A stretch of 64,000 bases of DNA from the NCBI GenBank assembly GCA_009767595.1, contig VSDK01016702.1, forward strand, positions 122,721 to 186,720, given 5' to 3'. The position numbers were made by a program, and so were the translations under genes. The stretch comes from Symbiodinium kawagutii. Lineage: Eukaryota > Sar > Dinophyceae > Suessiales > Symbiodiniaceae. Shown one piece after another: positions 31,109-41,109 of this stretch (positions are counted from its first letter, which is position 1; each line of letters opens with the position of its first letter). The notes under the pieces were generated by a model. That model worked only from the letters and a program-made list of their open reading frames with translations, was not told where the DNA came from and did no database searches.

Positions 31109-31609
31109 TTACAAGAACCTCCGATTGAAGCCCGCACGCCTTGAATCTTGCGTTCTCAAACGCGTGTTGCAGCGAGTGTCTCGAGGTGTTAAATGCGGTG
31201 GGGCGTGTTGATTTGGGAGCCACGGTTCTATCGCAAGCATGTTGCCGTGGTTTTCAGCCTGTGGCAGCACAGTGAGACCACATCGCCAAACAGTGACAAA
31301 GGTCCAAAATTCATGAAAGCCTTGTATTTTTTGAAGATATCTGAAGCACCACAATTTACCTGCTGATTTTTGGCAGAACACCTTTGCTGAAAAATGTTGG
31401 CACTCAAGGCAAGGGATTTCACGCCTCATGCCGCAGCACTCGCTCCTTCTCAGTCTCATAGTGCACCCCAAATTCACGTGAAGAAATCTGCCTCTGCCAA
31501 GTCTGCCAAGACATTTTGGGGTTAAGTAACTGCGTGACTCCAGCTTGGACATACCAAATTGCCTTTTCTGTCCAGCAACGAAAATGGAGCTACTTTTGCA
31601 TATATCCAA
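31109..31609 (-). CDS. long minus ORF, 166 codons, doubtful
   Basis: Open on the minus strand throughout, but no splice signals or clear composition. Another minus frame near 31110-31220 (SRHSLQHAFENARFKACGLQ) and a plus frame are also plausible. Confidence 0.3.
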   Translation of the reverse strand: MDICKSSSIFVAGQKRQFGMSKLESRSYLTPKCLGRLGRGRFLHVNLGCTMRLRRSECCGMRREIPCLECQHFSAKVFCQKSAGKLWCFRYLQKIQGFHEFWTFVTVWRCGLTVLPQAENHGNMLAIEPWLPNQHAPPHLTPRDTRCNTRLRTQDSRRAGFNRRFL

Positions 31610-31764
31610 TGTTTCAGAGAGCTAGTTTTTGTAATAAATGACCTGTGTCATCACCAGAACATAGCCTAACCTGGAAAACAAAAAGCATATTATAATATTA
31701 ATAGAAATGAATATTCTATAGATTCATATTTGAAAACGCTGGTACGTACATATTCCCGTAATAT

Positions 31765-31905
31765 GTACACATGCACATGCTTGCATTTGTGCATGTGTGT
31801 GTGTGTGCGTACGTGCACATGTCTGTACATATAGGTCCTGTGCATGCGTGTGTAAGTAAGTATGTGCAGGTGCGCATGTGCATCTACGCATGCATGTATG
31901 ATTAC
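31765..31905. repeat. GT/CA-rich alternating purine-pyrimidine tract
   Basis: GTGTGTGTGTGCGTACGTGCACATG-like sequence over about 140 bases, which can favour Z-DNA in principle. Confidence 0.7.
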
Positions 31906-31956
31906 ATATCATTATGTGTGTTTATGTGCACATGAGCGACGGCCAATATTTATTGC

Positions 31957-31966
31957 TTGGCTCAAG
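31957..31966 (+). other. partial spliced-leader-like motif
   Basis: TTGGCTCAAG followed by GT matches the 3' end of the conserved dinoflagellate spliced leader and its donor. The 5' half of the leader is not present, so this may be chance. Confidence 0.2.
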
Positions 31967-31975
31967 GTCATTTGG

Positions 31976-32060
31976 ATTTGGTGAGTGCATTATCGTTTTT
32001 CAGGTTTTGGCACTTCAGTTTTACTATCGTTTTTTGGTGAGTGCATTATTGTTTTTTGGC
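31976..32060. repeat. direct repeat TTGGTGAGTGCATTATYGTTTTT
   Basis: Two copies of about 23 bases, starting near 31978 and 32035. Confidence 0.75.
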
Positions 32061-32139
32061 TTTTACACCGATTTCTGAGACCTACGACCCTCCGAATACT
32101 AAATATGATAACGGAAATTTTGCTCGTAGCTCATATAGC

Positions 32140-32173
32140 TAGGTAGCAGGTAGGTAGGTAGGTAGGTAGGTAG
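32140..32173. repeat. GTAG tetranucleotide microsatellite
   Basis: About seven copies of GTAG. Confidence 0.85.
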
Positions 32174-32179
32174 AAATTT

Positions 32180-32620
32180 GTGCTCTTTGCCCAACGTTGC
32201 CTCTCTTTGGTCTTATTCCGGTCTCGAAAGCTATGCCAATTCACATTGGCTGGGGCAGTCTTCGGTCGAGAAGGCGGGCGAGACAATGCCATTGCCCGTA
32301 CCGTCAGTTATCCGCTGCTGCAGAAACCACATGCACATACATTCATCGTCATCCATATGATCATTTTTTGTGTATTCTCCCTGAGACCTTTTCAAATTTA
32401 TACTTTCCTGCGTACGATTGTGGCCCTTGAATCTCATGGCTTGCACTTGAGCAGAAAATGGAATGGTCGCGAGAGCCAAAACACCTTGCTGTGGGCTGAC
32501 CTTCAGAAATCGAAACAGAATAAGAAGCATCGAATAGCATATGAATATTATGTCGAATACATTTCAATAATTTTGGAAATGCGGCGTATGAAACAATTTG
32601 AATCATCAAATGCCGAATGA
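32180..32620 (+). CDS. gene 10 candidate exon(s)
   Basis: A 146-codon plus ORF containing LAGAVFGREGGRDNAIARTV and LLWADLQKSKQNKKHRIAYE. A minus ORF overlaps (32231-32530). It sits upstream of the stronger plus exon at 32710. Confidence 0.4.
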   Translation: MLFAQRCLSLVLFRSRKLCQFTLAGAVFGREGGRDNAIARTVSYPLLQKPHAHTFIVIHMIIFCVFSLRPFQIYTFLRTIVALESHGLHLSRKWNGRESQNTLLWADLQKSKQNKKHRIAYEYYVEYISIILEMRRMKQFESSNAE

Positions 32621-32709
32621 TGGCTGTCTTTGTATTCTTGCCTTGATTCAACGCAGATCAATTGCAGCGCCTGACACCGTTCTGCCAGTTCTGCGCGAGC
32701 CTGTGACAA

Positions 32710-33024
32710 ATGGTGCCTGCCATTTCAGGTCTAAGGTCAGCCATTTGGAGTCACTTCAAAAATAACATCCTGGAATGTGGGCATGCGCGGAATGATGCAG
32801 ACATTGATACCAGGCCATGGTATCAAGAAAAGATACAGTATATGAAGAAGAGACATGCAGTTCAGTATGAAGTTTGTACAATTGACTATGAAGACATTGT
32901 GGGAACAACGCCAAGTCACCTGCGGGCACTGTTGAGGCTCAAAGGCAGGCGCAACAGTTGTGATGATCGTAGGGCTGGCCTTGAAGCCGACTCAGAATAC
33001 GACAGCGAAGAGCAGCGAATTTGA
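32710..33024 (+). CDS. gene 10, terminal exon, about 100 codons
   Basis: Open from 32710 to a TGA at 33022-33024. Contains NDADIDTRPWYQEKIQYMKK and TPSHLRALLRLKGRRN, and ends in an acidic tail (EADSEYDSEEQRI). A candidate ATG is at 32710-32712; an acceptor CATTTCAG at 32731 is in a different phase. Soluble, charged; family not recognised. The best single plus-strand coding segment. Confidence 0.6.
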   Translation: MVPAISGLRSAIWSHFKNNILECGHARNDADIDTRPWYQEKIQYMKKRHAVQYEVCTIDYEDIVGTTPSHLRALLRLKGRRNSCDDRRAGLEADSEYDSEEQRI

Positions 33025-33079
33025 ACATCCCAAACAGGAATCAAAGCAGATCAAAAGAACTCATTTGATCATAATATGT

Positions 33080-33135
33080 ATGTGTGTACTATAAATAATA
33101 TATATATATACTTTATATATACATATGTGCATGTA
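33080..33135. repeat. TA microsatellite
   Basis: Imperfect (AT)n. Confidence 0.8.
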
Positions 33136-33633
33136 TTAATCTACAAGAAAGCATTTGTAATTTATACAAGCACAACCTGCAATCAGCCGAATACAGCACC
33201 GTCTTTTACATGTATAATGACATATTGGGGGCATGACCGGTGACAAAATATCCTGACAGTTCAATCACACTTGTTTTATGAACAGACCTTTGATTGACAC
33301 GCTTGTCTTTAGACAGCATTTGCTAAACATGTTTTGACAGCACTTTGATGTGCCAGACAGGGCAGCTCTCCCACGTGGCAAGCTTTGCAAATTACAATGC
33401 TTGGCAGCACAGCACCTTTGGAAGTCTAAACTCTATGCGAGTAACATCTTTGTTCATCCGAAGGGAATCCAACATGTCTGTTTCTTGAAAACTGTTCATA
33501 TGCAGGTTGCATTTTCGACAGTCCCGTCAAAACGGTGATGAAATGGAGCAACACAGAGACAAAGTGAAGCGGCAACCTTCCAGCCCATTTTGTCCATAGT
33601 ATTGAAAAGACATCTTCATAACTTATCAGAACT

Positions 33634-33840
33634 TTGGGTTCCAGGCATCTGCCAGGGAAGACGCACAATTCGTTGTGGACCATGCTGCCTGCTGGGCTGT
33701 GCAGCAAGAAACAGGATCTGAATGGATCTGATCTGATCCTGACGGAGCAAAATTGCCAAAGCATATTAGAGAACGCATATGGAAAGTATGTGTTCAATAA
33801 AATTTGGAAAGTCCTTTTCGCTTCAAATCACATTCTTTGA
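33634..33840 (+). CDS. plus-strand candidate exon
   Basis: Plus frame with KKQDLNGSDLILTEQNCQSI and LENAYGKYVFNKIWKVLF, stop at 33838-33840. It overlaps the start of the next plus ORF in another frame. Confidence 0.45.
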   Translation: MGSRHLPGKTHNSLWTMLPAGLCSKKQDLNGSDLILTEQNCQSILENAYGKYVFNKIWKVLFASNHIL

Positions 33841-34295
33841 GCATGGCCCTAAGCCCTTCATTCGACGGAAAGGCCGGGAAAATTCTTAGTTCCAGGCTTT
33901 TTTGGAAATGCAGCTCCGATGAAATTGCTTTGCATCACAGCAACCTCGAGCAAGGAGTAGCAAAAAAAGAAAAAACTCAAAATAACTATATTATATACAG
34001 CTTAAAACCTTCCCAAGAAATGGAAGACGAATGGAGGCGAACGTGCCATGAGCTGGTGTCGATGCTGCTCGTACTCCATACACCTCACCGTCCGATGGAA
34101 GCCCCCGGAATACCCTCGCTCTGCTTAGGTTCCTGCCAAGTCCGGTACTTCTCGTCTCTCCAAAATGCTTGGGTATGGGGAAAACTTCGAGATGAAGTTC
34201 ACATAGCCTATTGCATCTTCATGAAAACCTTGGTAGAAACGCTTTGTGGGTTTCAAGTGCTCAAGCAATCTGATGCATTCTTTGATTTGCATTGA
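33804..34295 (+). CDS. plus-strand ORF, 163 codons
   Basis: Open from 33804 to 34295. Contains DEWRRTCHELVSMLLVLHTP and GKLRDEVHIAYCIFMKTLVE, ending VLKQSDAFFDLH. Among the longest non-repeat ORFs in the window. It follows 33634-33840 with a frame change that could be an intron or a frameshift. Function unknown. Confidence 0.5.
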   Translation: MESPFRFKSHSLSMALSPSFDGKAGKILSSRLFWKCSSDEIALHHSNLEQGVAKKEKTQNNYIIYSLKPSQEMEDEWRRTCHELVSMLLVLHTPHRPMEAPGIPSLCLGSCQVRYFSSLQNAWVWGKLRDEVHIAYCIFMKTLVETLCGFQVLKQSDAFFDLH

Positions 34296-34399
34296 CCGTG
34301 TAAAAATGCGACTGCTGCAAAGCACATGATACTTCCGGTCAAATGTTCATGACGTGCCTTTCTCGTCACGGTCTTGATATGTAGATGCATTTAGCCTAT

Positions 34400-34620
34400 C
34401 ATGGGATTAGATAGATTGACCAATGACCCAATAAACAAACAAATGGATACAAGTGGAGGCATGGATGATAGACTGATCCATGGGTGAATGGATCAATGAA
34501 CGAATAAACCCAACAAACGAAAGAATGCATGTTAATGGACACCTAAATAAATGAGGAAACCAAAAATAACAATGAGAGTATGAAGGATGAAGACTATGAT
34601 ACAAAGGGATGGAAAGGGCA
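34400..34620. repeat. degenerate AATGGAT-type repeat
   Basis: Short words like GGATGA, AATGGAT and AACAAACAAA recur, resembling a decayed tetranucleotide array. Confidence 0.5.
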
Positions 34621-34659
34621 TCAATGTTTGATATGGATGTAGTGAGAAAATGAATTGCC

Positions 34660-34829
34660 TCAAGGGTGAACAAACCAGCATGATATCTAGGTTTCCGGCG
34701 AGCAATCGCTGGCATGCCATCATGTGAATTGATTTGCTGATTCCAGCAAGGCTCCTGCCATTGGTTGATGCATGTCCCAAAACAGTCCGGACATCCAAAC
34801 TCAGATGAACATCCGAACAAAGACATCAA
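34660..34829 (-). CDS. candidate minus exon
   Basis: Two minus frames are protein-like: one has CFGTCINQWQEPCWNQQINS, the other LGHASTNGRSLAGISKSIH. Confidence 0.35.
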
Positions 34830-35276
34830 ATGTCACAGTCACAAATCCACAAAAAATCGATCGATTGGTGAATTCGATTCAACAATCGACACGAAAAATA
34901 TGATCTAAAAGAATGCGTGGTGAAACTCACAACTTGCTATGACTTCAACGAAACCCTTATCTCATGGTCATGCAGCGATATAGTCAGCCCCCGAACACTT
35001 GAGACATCTTGAGACCATGCAATCCCACGAGCCAGGTATCGCCAGGCGTTTCAAATTCTCTTGGTTGTGGATCTTGCGTTTCATGTCCCTTTGAGTATAA
35101 AATCCTGTGCTACTTGGCATTTCAATGCATCTCCTGGTGTACAGTCTGACAGGGTCACGCTTTCATGCAGAAAGCACTGTCATGCACTGTCTACCCAATT
35201 GCCAGCCTCGGTGCCTGCGCTGCCAGCCTGCGTTTGCAATCAAATTGGTTCACTTTACAAACCAAAGAAATCAGTG

Positions 35277-35343
35277 AAAATGGCACAACTAATGAAATGA
35301 TCTTCTGAGATTCGGACGTCTTGAAAAAATGGCACAACTAATG
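35277..35343. repeat. direct repeat AAAATGGCACAACTAATG
   Basis: Two exact 18-base copies at 35277-35294 and 35325-35342. Confidence 0.9.
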
Positions 35344-35460
35344 CACATGTCACATCACCGACGTCTTCGGTCTATGTAATATGGAGATATTCCAGGTAGA
35401 ACCATTCTTTAAAATTTAGTCCAAACAGCAACTGACAGGAAACAAAACAATTTACAGTAC

Positions 35461-35560
35461 CGAAAGCTCCAACAAGGTTTAAAACATCAGCTGCAAGGCA
35501 CCTTTGAGCCCTCCATTTCTGGAGACCTAACACATCGTTGACATTGTACTGCTTCCACAA
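35461..35560 (-). CDS. candidate minus exon
   Basis: The minus frame reads NVNDVLGLQKWRAQRCLAAD and VLNLVGAF, donor TTTCG|GTACTG. The acceptor is upstream of 35560. Confidence 0.45.
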
Positions 35561-36360
35561 CTTTCACATTCCAAGAGATTCCAAGAGATTCCAAGAGATT
35601 TTGAGATATTTGCGAAAAATGACATGCTTAAGGCTGCTTAAGCCTGTGCTTTCGCCCTAGGATCCTTCGGCAAGCTGCTTCAAGAACTGCTCTAACGTTG
35701 CCAAGCACCGAACGGACCCAATAAAATCGGACCACCACTGATGGCATGATGAGTCACAGTGAGTCGGTAAGGGTCCAACTTAGCTGGAGACAGTTCCAGG
35801 AACCACGGCCTCCATGCACAAAAATAAACAATACAGATACACAAAAACGAGAAACAAAAAGGAAACAAATGGAAAGAGATAGTCACAAAAATCGACAATT
35901 CAATGCAGATTTGACAGTCGGCGAAGAGAAAAACGAGCATGACTAATATCTCGGCAAAATCTTGTCACAGTATTCGTGGGAGTGCAAACATTGTTGACCA
36001 TCTACAACTGTTGTCTTGCATTCTACAAGTTTCTTATCAGTCACGTTATCTTAAGTTTTCTCTCTTAAGTCATTTCTATCTGGATTACTTGTTTGAAGTC
36101 GTAAACTTCTCTTAGATTAGAACTAATGGATCCACTGGGCCTTGGTGGAGAGGATGGTGTCGCTTCTTCAACGAGACCTTGGAGGTCAGGAGATCCTCAT
36201 GCTCTGCGTATCGTCTTTGCTTCAAAAGTTCAATGCTTCTGCGTGTTTAGATCTGCGTGTTTAGACACAGAGGTTACCTCAGAGGTTTGCAACTTCGACA
36301 AAAGATGCATCGTCTAAGAGTTGGTTTGGTTGGGTCCGAAAAGCACAGATCTATACAAGT

Positions 36361-36741
36361 TTGCAGTGCATGACATATGTCGTTGTTCGATATCATTTAG
36401 ATTCGTTCATGTTTTCCACAGATTTCAACCAGGTAGACGTGATACTTCAGTTTAATCACCTTGTTGATACAAACCTGCCAAAATCATGGGCTACGGGGTC
36501 CCGGCTGCTCCATTCACGCAAGGCACATGCCTGGCAAGGATTGTCGATGACAGTTTTCTGTAGAGGCAGCAATGCGGATTGGATGTTTACATATGTTGAA
36601 TATCAAATATCAAGCAGATTGGAAGAACAACTGATCTCAACGCTGCACATTATTGTTGAAACTGTAGCCGGTCCCATAACACTGGTTTCAGAAGAACAGA
36701 GAAGCGCTGAAAATCGCTCAACAAATGTCAGGTGTTCATAG
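36361..36741 (+). CDS. plus-strand ORF, 126 codons
   Basis: Open to 36741. Contains NHLVDTNLPKSWATGSRLLH and SRLEEQLISTLHIIVETVAG. Splice edges not identified. Moderately convincing composition. Confidence 0.4.
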   Translation: MQCMTYVVVRYHLDSFMFSTDFNQVDVILQFNHLVDTNLPKSWATGSRLLHSRKAHAWQGLSMTVFCRGSNADWMFTYVEYQISSRLEEQLISTLHIIVETVAGPITLVSEEQRSAENRSTNVRCS

Positions 36742-37104
36742 TTTTCGGAAAGCAAATGCAAGAGACAAGACCAGAGCTGTTGTAAGGTTTGCCAGAGGTA
36801 TCTAGAGCTATCTAGAGACTACAGATGACTAGAATATGGAGGTCTAAGGAGTCTAAAGTCTATGGAGGTCTAAGGAGTCTAGGTTCGTAATGGTACGTCT
36901 GTGTCTCATCTTTTGCTTCTCTCAGCGCCTCCTTTGCTTCGCCACGCCTCAGTGCACCAGGTCTTGCTGATGAAACGAAAGTTGCATCTTCGCTGCAGAC
37001 ATTGAAATGAATCTCTCTCTGATAAAGATAAGTAAATTAAAATAAATTCACAAATTTAACAATTCATTCATTTGAGTATTTTATGTTTTTTTCATTCATT
37101 TGAG

Positions 37105-37215
37105 TTAGGAGAGTTCTTTAGGACTCGACGATTGCAAGGCCCGTGTGCTCCGCCGCAGAATCGCCGCCAGACATCGCTGAGCACTTCGGATTTCCGTCTG
37201 CAGCACCTCAAGGAC
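37105..37215 (-). CDS. gene 11, terminal exon: coiled coil
   Basis: Acceptor CGGACTCAG|GTCCTTG in phase 0, then VLEVLQTEIRSAQRCLAAIL and a Ser-rich end to a stop at 37105-37107. Phase matches the exon ending at 37419 across a 203-nt GT-AG intron. Two other frames are open, but only this one fits the splicing phase and amphipathic pattern. Confidence 0.65.
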   Translation of the reverse strand, partial: VLEVLQTEIRSAQRCLAAILRRSTRALQSSSPKELS

Positions 37216-37418
37216 CTGAGTCCGAACGACTGACCCAAAGGAAGGCCCTGGGGGAAAAAAGTTTGATCTCTCCTGAGAATCTGCACTTCAGCGTGGAGAT
37301 GTTAGATTGTGAAATGACAGTCGAGCTTTCCTACTGACATCATACGCCAGAGAGACATGCATAGGTGCAGCATGAGCTGTCAAAATCGGACTTCCCGCAT
37401 TTTCCCACATCTTCCCAC

Positions 37419-37538
37419 CTTGTTTGGTTTTCGGCAATTCTCTGGACCTAGGGCATGTAGTCTTGCAACCAAGCCAGCGATGTCAGCACACAGATCCTGA
37501 AGGCCATTCTTAGAACTGCCCAAGGCCATGACAGAAAC
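37419..37538 (-). CDS. gene 11 exon, exactly 40 codons
   Basis: Acceptor GCTACCAG|GTTTCTG, donor AACAAG|GTGGGAAG, phase 0 at both ends. Contains NGLQDLCADIAGLVARLHAL, a long amphipathic helix. Confidence 0.65.
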
Positions 37539-37651
37539 CTGGTAGCACAAGGATGACAGTTGCACTACTACTTACACTCGTTACAGTACCATTTTGAATC
37601 AACTATTTCTGGCAACCCAAAAAAGCATACAAAAACAAATGATTGCTCTCG

Positions 37652-37697
37652 ACTTTTGATACTGCTCCTGCCTGCTGCAACTCAAACATCACTTTGT
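37652..37697 (-). CDS. gene 11 exon
   Basis: Acceptor TGTTTTTTCAG|AC with a good pyrimidine tract, then KVMFELQQAGAVSK. The donor is either TCAAAA|GTCGAG or GGAGCA|GTATC; both are phase 0 and fit the next exon. Confidence 0.55.
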
Positions 37698-37839
37698 CTG
37701 AAAAAACAACCAGTACAACCTCAAACCAAAAAAGGGACTTAAGGCAACTTCTCCCTGTCATTGTACACGCAGTAGATGGAAAGACAAAGCAAGTCGGATA
37801 TCCATAAACATTATTTAACATCGTTTGACATCTGTATCA

Positions 37840-37990
37840 TTCGACGACTGTATCTCTGTGCTTGTGCGCGTGTCCACTGTGGCATTTGTCACTGTCCTCC
37901 ATTGCTTCGTAAGCAGGTCCAGCACGGCTCAGATCGCCCGTGTCAATTTCATCCTCAAAACCACGCCGTGCGACGATAGACGTGCTGACC
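37840..37990 (-). CDS. gene 11 candidate exon, frame undecided
   Basis: Two minus frames are both convincing: GFEDEIDTGDLSRAGPAYEA and LDLLTKQWRTVTNATVDTRT. Only one can be the exon; transcript data would settle it. Confidence 0.45.
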
Positions 37991-38099
37991 CTCCGAAACC
38001 ATTGGATTCGCTATTTCCTTTGGGCCATAGAATGCTTAGTCAAAAAAATAGCTTCAATGACCCTCAATGCTGGCATCGTGAATCATCCAAAAATCCCTG

Positions 38100-38620
38100 A
38101 CGGAGCACACTTAGTGCAGGGTCCCATAATATTGTAGAAGGCAGTGAAACTATAGAAAACAAATGTACATTAGAATATAGGTGAATATAGACTATAGACT
38201 AATAATGATAAATGATAAATATATGCACGATACTGTAGCTTGTCATACATTATCATACTGTCCGTCTGTCTCTACTTCCTTGATCTGATTCAATCTATAC
38301 ATGGCTTCCTTGGAGAAGTTTCTGGCGGTCTCCTCTGCACCGTTGGAAACGGGTTTGCCTTGGATGGCAGTAGCCACAAAGGATGTCAAGCATTGTCAAG
38401 CTGATTTTTGTTCATTTCATTTCATGCTTCATTTCTTTGATGCCGGTTGTATTTGATTGGAATTATTCTCGTAGATCTTGGCACTCCCTTGTTCCAATGT
38501 GCTCCTAGCGTTCTCGATGTCGCGTTAAAGCCTTCTCAATGGGCGACGAAAGTTGCTTCACGCTTCACAGTGGGACCTACTGTTTTTGCAAAGAAAAAAG
38601 GGTGTCTCACAATGTCCCTC
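38100..38620. other. no supported gene, probable intron
   Basis: AT-rich with no open frame of note on either strand. Confidence 0.4.
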
Positions 38621-38921
38621 TGACTCCAGAGGCTTCTCTTGCCCTCTGCATGTTCTCATTTCTGTTCTCTGAAGGTCGCACTTGCTGACTCCAGAGGTTC
38701 GTTCGTTCGATCCTCTCAGCGTCCGGATTTCAACCATGGAACTTCGTCAGTTTACCCCTCAAGTCCCATGAATCTGGCCACTAAACATCTTGGCCAAGAG
38801 AGATTGAAAATTGCTGAACTTGCTCGATTTGATTCGATTTGCTCCTGAGAAATCCTGAGATCCTTCTGCTTTGAACATCTTTGAACCAAAGGAGAACGAC
38901 AAAGTGCACTGCACTTCAGTC

Positions 38922-39017
38922 CTGTACGCTGCGGGCATGTGCACGGAAGAGCTGTTCCAGGTCGATAGCAGGGCAACGTGTCTGCCTCTGGGCTTCCAAT
39001 AAGCACACCTCGAGGTG
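38922..39017 (-). CDS. gene 11 exon: helix, probable GA donor
   Basis: Acceptor CGCATTGAG|CAC, then HLEVCLLEAQRQTRCPAIDL and EQLFRAHARSVQ. The frame closes three bases after CAG|GACTGA, so the exon must end by there; a GA donor in phase 0 is the simplest reading, though GT nine bases earlier is possible. Confidence 0.55.
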
Positions 39018-39278
39018 CTCAATGCGCGATGCAAAAACCTTTACCAAATTTACATAACTTTAAATATCTTTAAATCATTTTTGCCTTCATCCTTCAGGGT
39101 GCCATTTCGCTCTGTCATTGTGAAGAGATGCAATGAGCCGTGAGCCAAGCAGAGGACCCCCCGAATCGGCATGCGACAAAACCAAAGTTGGCATCTAGAT
39201 GAATCAAGGAAAAAGTGTTTTTTTTGAGATCTGAAACCGTTGGACTCTTAATCTTTCTCCTCTCCTCACAGTCTGCCG

Positions 39279-39680
39279 TTGAGCTGCTGGATCAGAGTCG
39301 AGCATGCAAATGACATAGCGCAATGCCAAAAGCTGCGCTACTGCATTCAGAACTTGGAGTGCCACTTTGCCCGGACCTTGGCTTTGAATTTGCAAATACG
39401 TAGCTCAATTTTGGAGTGTGCAATCTATGAAGAAACGTTGCCCGCATTGTGTATCGTCTTCAAAAGGATCAAACCAAACACACTTTCCAGAGAAAGCTTC
39501 CGAGTTGCTAAGTATGACAGAGGGTTGGCAAAACATTATGTTTGGAACCATTTTCAGAAACAAATACTGAAAGCAAAAGTATGTGCAAATGTCTACTGTA
39601 TGTGCAAAAGTCTACGTGCAAACGGTAAAAGAGTATCTATGATGACCCATTTCAATCTTTTAGTTCTCTGGTCACAATAG
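39279..39680 (+). CDS. plus-strand ORF, 133 codons
   Basis: Open to a stop at 39678-39680. Contains AQCQKLRYCIQNLECHFART and NTLSRESFRVAKYDRGLAKH, Cys- and Arg-rich. A minus ORF (39204-39395) overlaps the left part. No family recognised. Confidence 0.45.
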   Translation: MSCWIRVEHANDIAQCQKLRYCIQNLECHFARTLALNLQIRSSILECAIYEETLPALCIVFKRIKPNTLSRESFRVAKYDRGLAKHYVWNHFQKQILKAKVCANVYCMCKSLRANGKRVSMMTHFNLLVLWSQ

Positions 39681-39723
39681 GAAGCCAAGCAGAGAGAACC
39701 TGGAGACAGTACTTCAACACCGT

Positions 39724-39963
39724 GTGAGGCCCAAGACCTTGACCTTTAAGATTCGGGACGGTTCACATGAAGCACTTCCAGTGCTCAACTCAAAAGTCTG
39801 GACGTGCTTGACCTTCGATCGCGGAAGTTCAGGTGCTACTTTTGACGTCTTGAAACTTCGTACAAAGACTCAACTGGGAATACGTTTTGACATGTGCGCT
39901 GTGCGGAAGTTGCAAGAAAATTCACCTTTATGTCTTCAGCAAGTTTTTGATCTTAAGTCTTGA
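39724..39963 (+). CDS. plus-strand ORF, 79 codons
   Basis: Contains TLTFKIRDGSHEALPVLNSK and LKLRTKTQLGIRFDMCAVRK, stop at 39961-39963. Only this plus frame is open, which supports it. May belong with 39279-39680. Confidence 0.5.
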   Translation: MRPKTLTFKIRDGSHEALPVLNSKVWTCLTFDRGSSGATFDVLKLRTKTQLGIRFDMCAVRKLQENSPLCLQQVFDLKS

Positions 39964-40193
39964 ACAAAACATGTGAGGCTCAGGTCGTCTAAGGGGTTGG
40001 ACAAAGAGCACATGCAGCTACACATAGTTACACCAAGGGGGACGTGGCAAGTCCAACCCGCTGCACGCCTTCAAACCACTGGATGACGGCGGTGGCGGTC
40101 TTCGTTTTGAAACAGAGCCGTCAGACAAAAATGCCCTTTGCAAATACAGTTGGTGGCCATCTTTCGGTGAAACTGTGGTTTTCAGCAAGGAAG

Positions 40194-40390
40194 ATGCAAA
40201 CGTTCAACATTTGCATGTTTTGACAAATGAGGAAGCATGTTGAAGCACATGTCTTGAAGAACACACGCCAGAATCTCGGCATCCAGGAATCCTAGCACTC
40301 CTTCCGTAACAGGATGGTTTCCAAAAGGACCAGAAGAAATGGTAGCATTGCAACCACAGCTGGTGATGAGGGCGGTACTGAATCGCTAGG
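40194..40390 (-). CDS. gene 12, terminal exon
   Basis: Acceptor AAAACCTAG|CGATTC (or GATTCAG|T), then STALITSCGCNATISSGPFG and VLGFLDAEILACVLQDMCFN, to a stop near 40194. An overlapping minus frame is open but less balanced. Not recognised. Confidence 0.55.
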
Positions 40391-40459
40391 TTTTGGGAGT
40401 CTGCAGACAAACAGGGAAACTGGCAGGCAGGAGGAAGCGAAACGCAAGGAAGGTTAATA

Positions 40460-40565
40460 AACAAATGTTGGATCCAAGGATGAGTTCATACAGTGACAGC
40501 ACAACTTTCATGCTGGGACGGATTGAAAAGTTTATAAAAGTAGCACACAAGTACACCACCTTGGT
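40460..40565 (-). CDS. gene 12 candidate exon
   Basis: The minus frame contains KVVYLCATFINFSIRPSMKV and VLSLYELILGSN. The gap to the previous exon would be only 39 nt with an ACAG acceptor, which is very short, so the junction is doubtful. Confidence 0.4.
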
Positions 40566-40604
40566 CTGTGGGTCCCATGATCTGCCGCTCCCGTATCATT
40601 CTGC

Positions 40605-40676
40605 CTGAATGCTTGTGCTGGGTGCATTCGGGACCGGGCCATTGATACTGAAATCTGCATGCTCCTTGAGCTCGTC
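40605..40676 (-). CDS. gene 12 exon, GC donor
   Basis: 24 codons, phase 0 at both ends: acceptor AAATTGCAG|GAC, donor ATTCAG|GCAGAATG. Reads DELKEHADFSINGPVPNAPS. The previous exon also ends in phase 0. Confidence 0.55.
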
Positions 40677-40781
40677 CTGCAATTTGCAAATCAATTGCCG
40701 GGTTGAAATCTAAGCTGTTTCCTAGGCTGTTCCAGCTCCAGGTTTCAGGAAACATCAGGAAACAACCAAAATGGTGGCAAC

Positions 40782-40941
40782 CTGCTGTGGACAACTGAAC
40801 TCAAACCGAAACCCCAACACGCGGCAAACATTGAAATGACGTGAAATGACATCGTTGATGTATTCCTCATGGAGATACCCCCTGAAACAGTGGATAGCGC
40901 TCTCAGCCTCAAAGGTCAAGTCTTCAGTCTGTGCAATAGCC
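40782..40941 (-). CDS. gene 12 exon
   Basis: Acceptor GGAGCTTCAG|G, donor CCACAGCAG|GTTGCC. The frame reads AIAQTEDLTFEAESAIHCFR and EEYINDVISRHFNVCRVLGF. Strongly protein-like and in phase with the next exon. Confidence 0.65.
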
Positions 40942-40969
40942 CTGAAGCTCCAAGAGAACAAACAAAAAG

Positions 40970-41068
40970 AGAAACAAATGAAATGCAAATGAATCCAAAT
41001 GAAATGCAAATGAAATGCAAATGAAATGCAAATGAAATGCAAATTAAATGCAAATGAATGAATAAGTG
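40970..41068. repeat. 11-bp tandem repeat AAATGAAATGC
   Basis: About eight copies with point variants, located in the intron before the 40782-40941 exon. Confidence 0.85.
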
Positions 41069-41109
41069 GAACACAAATGAATCATTGAAAGGCTTGAAAT
41101 GCAAAGGAA

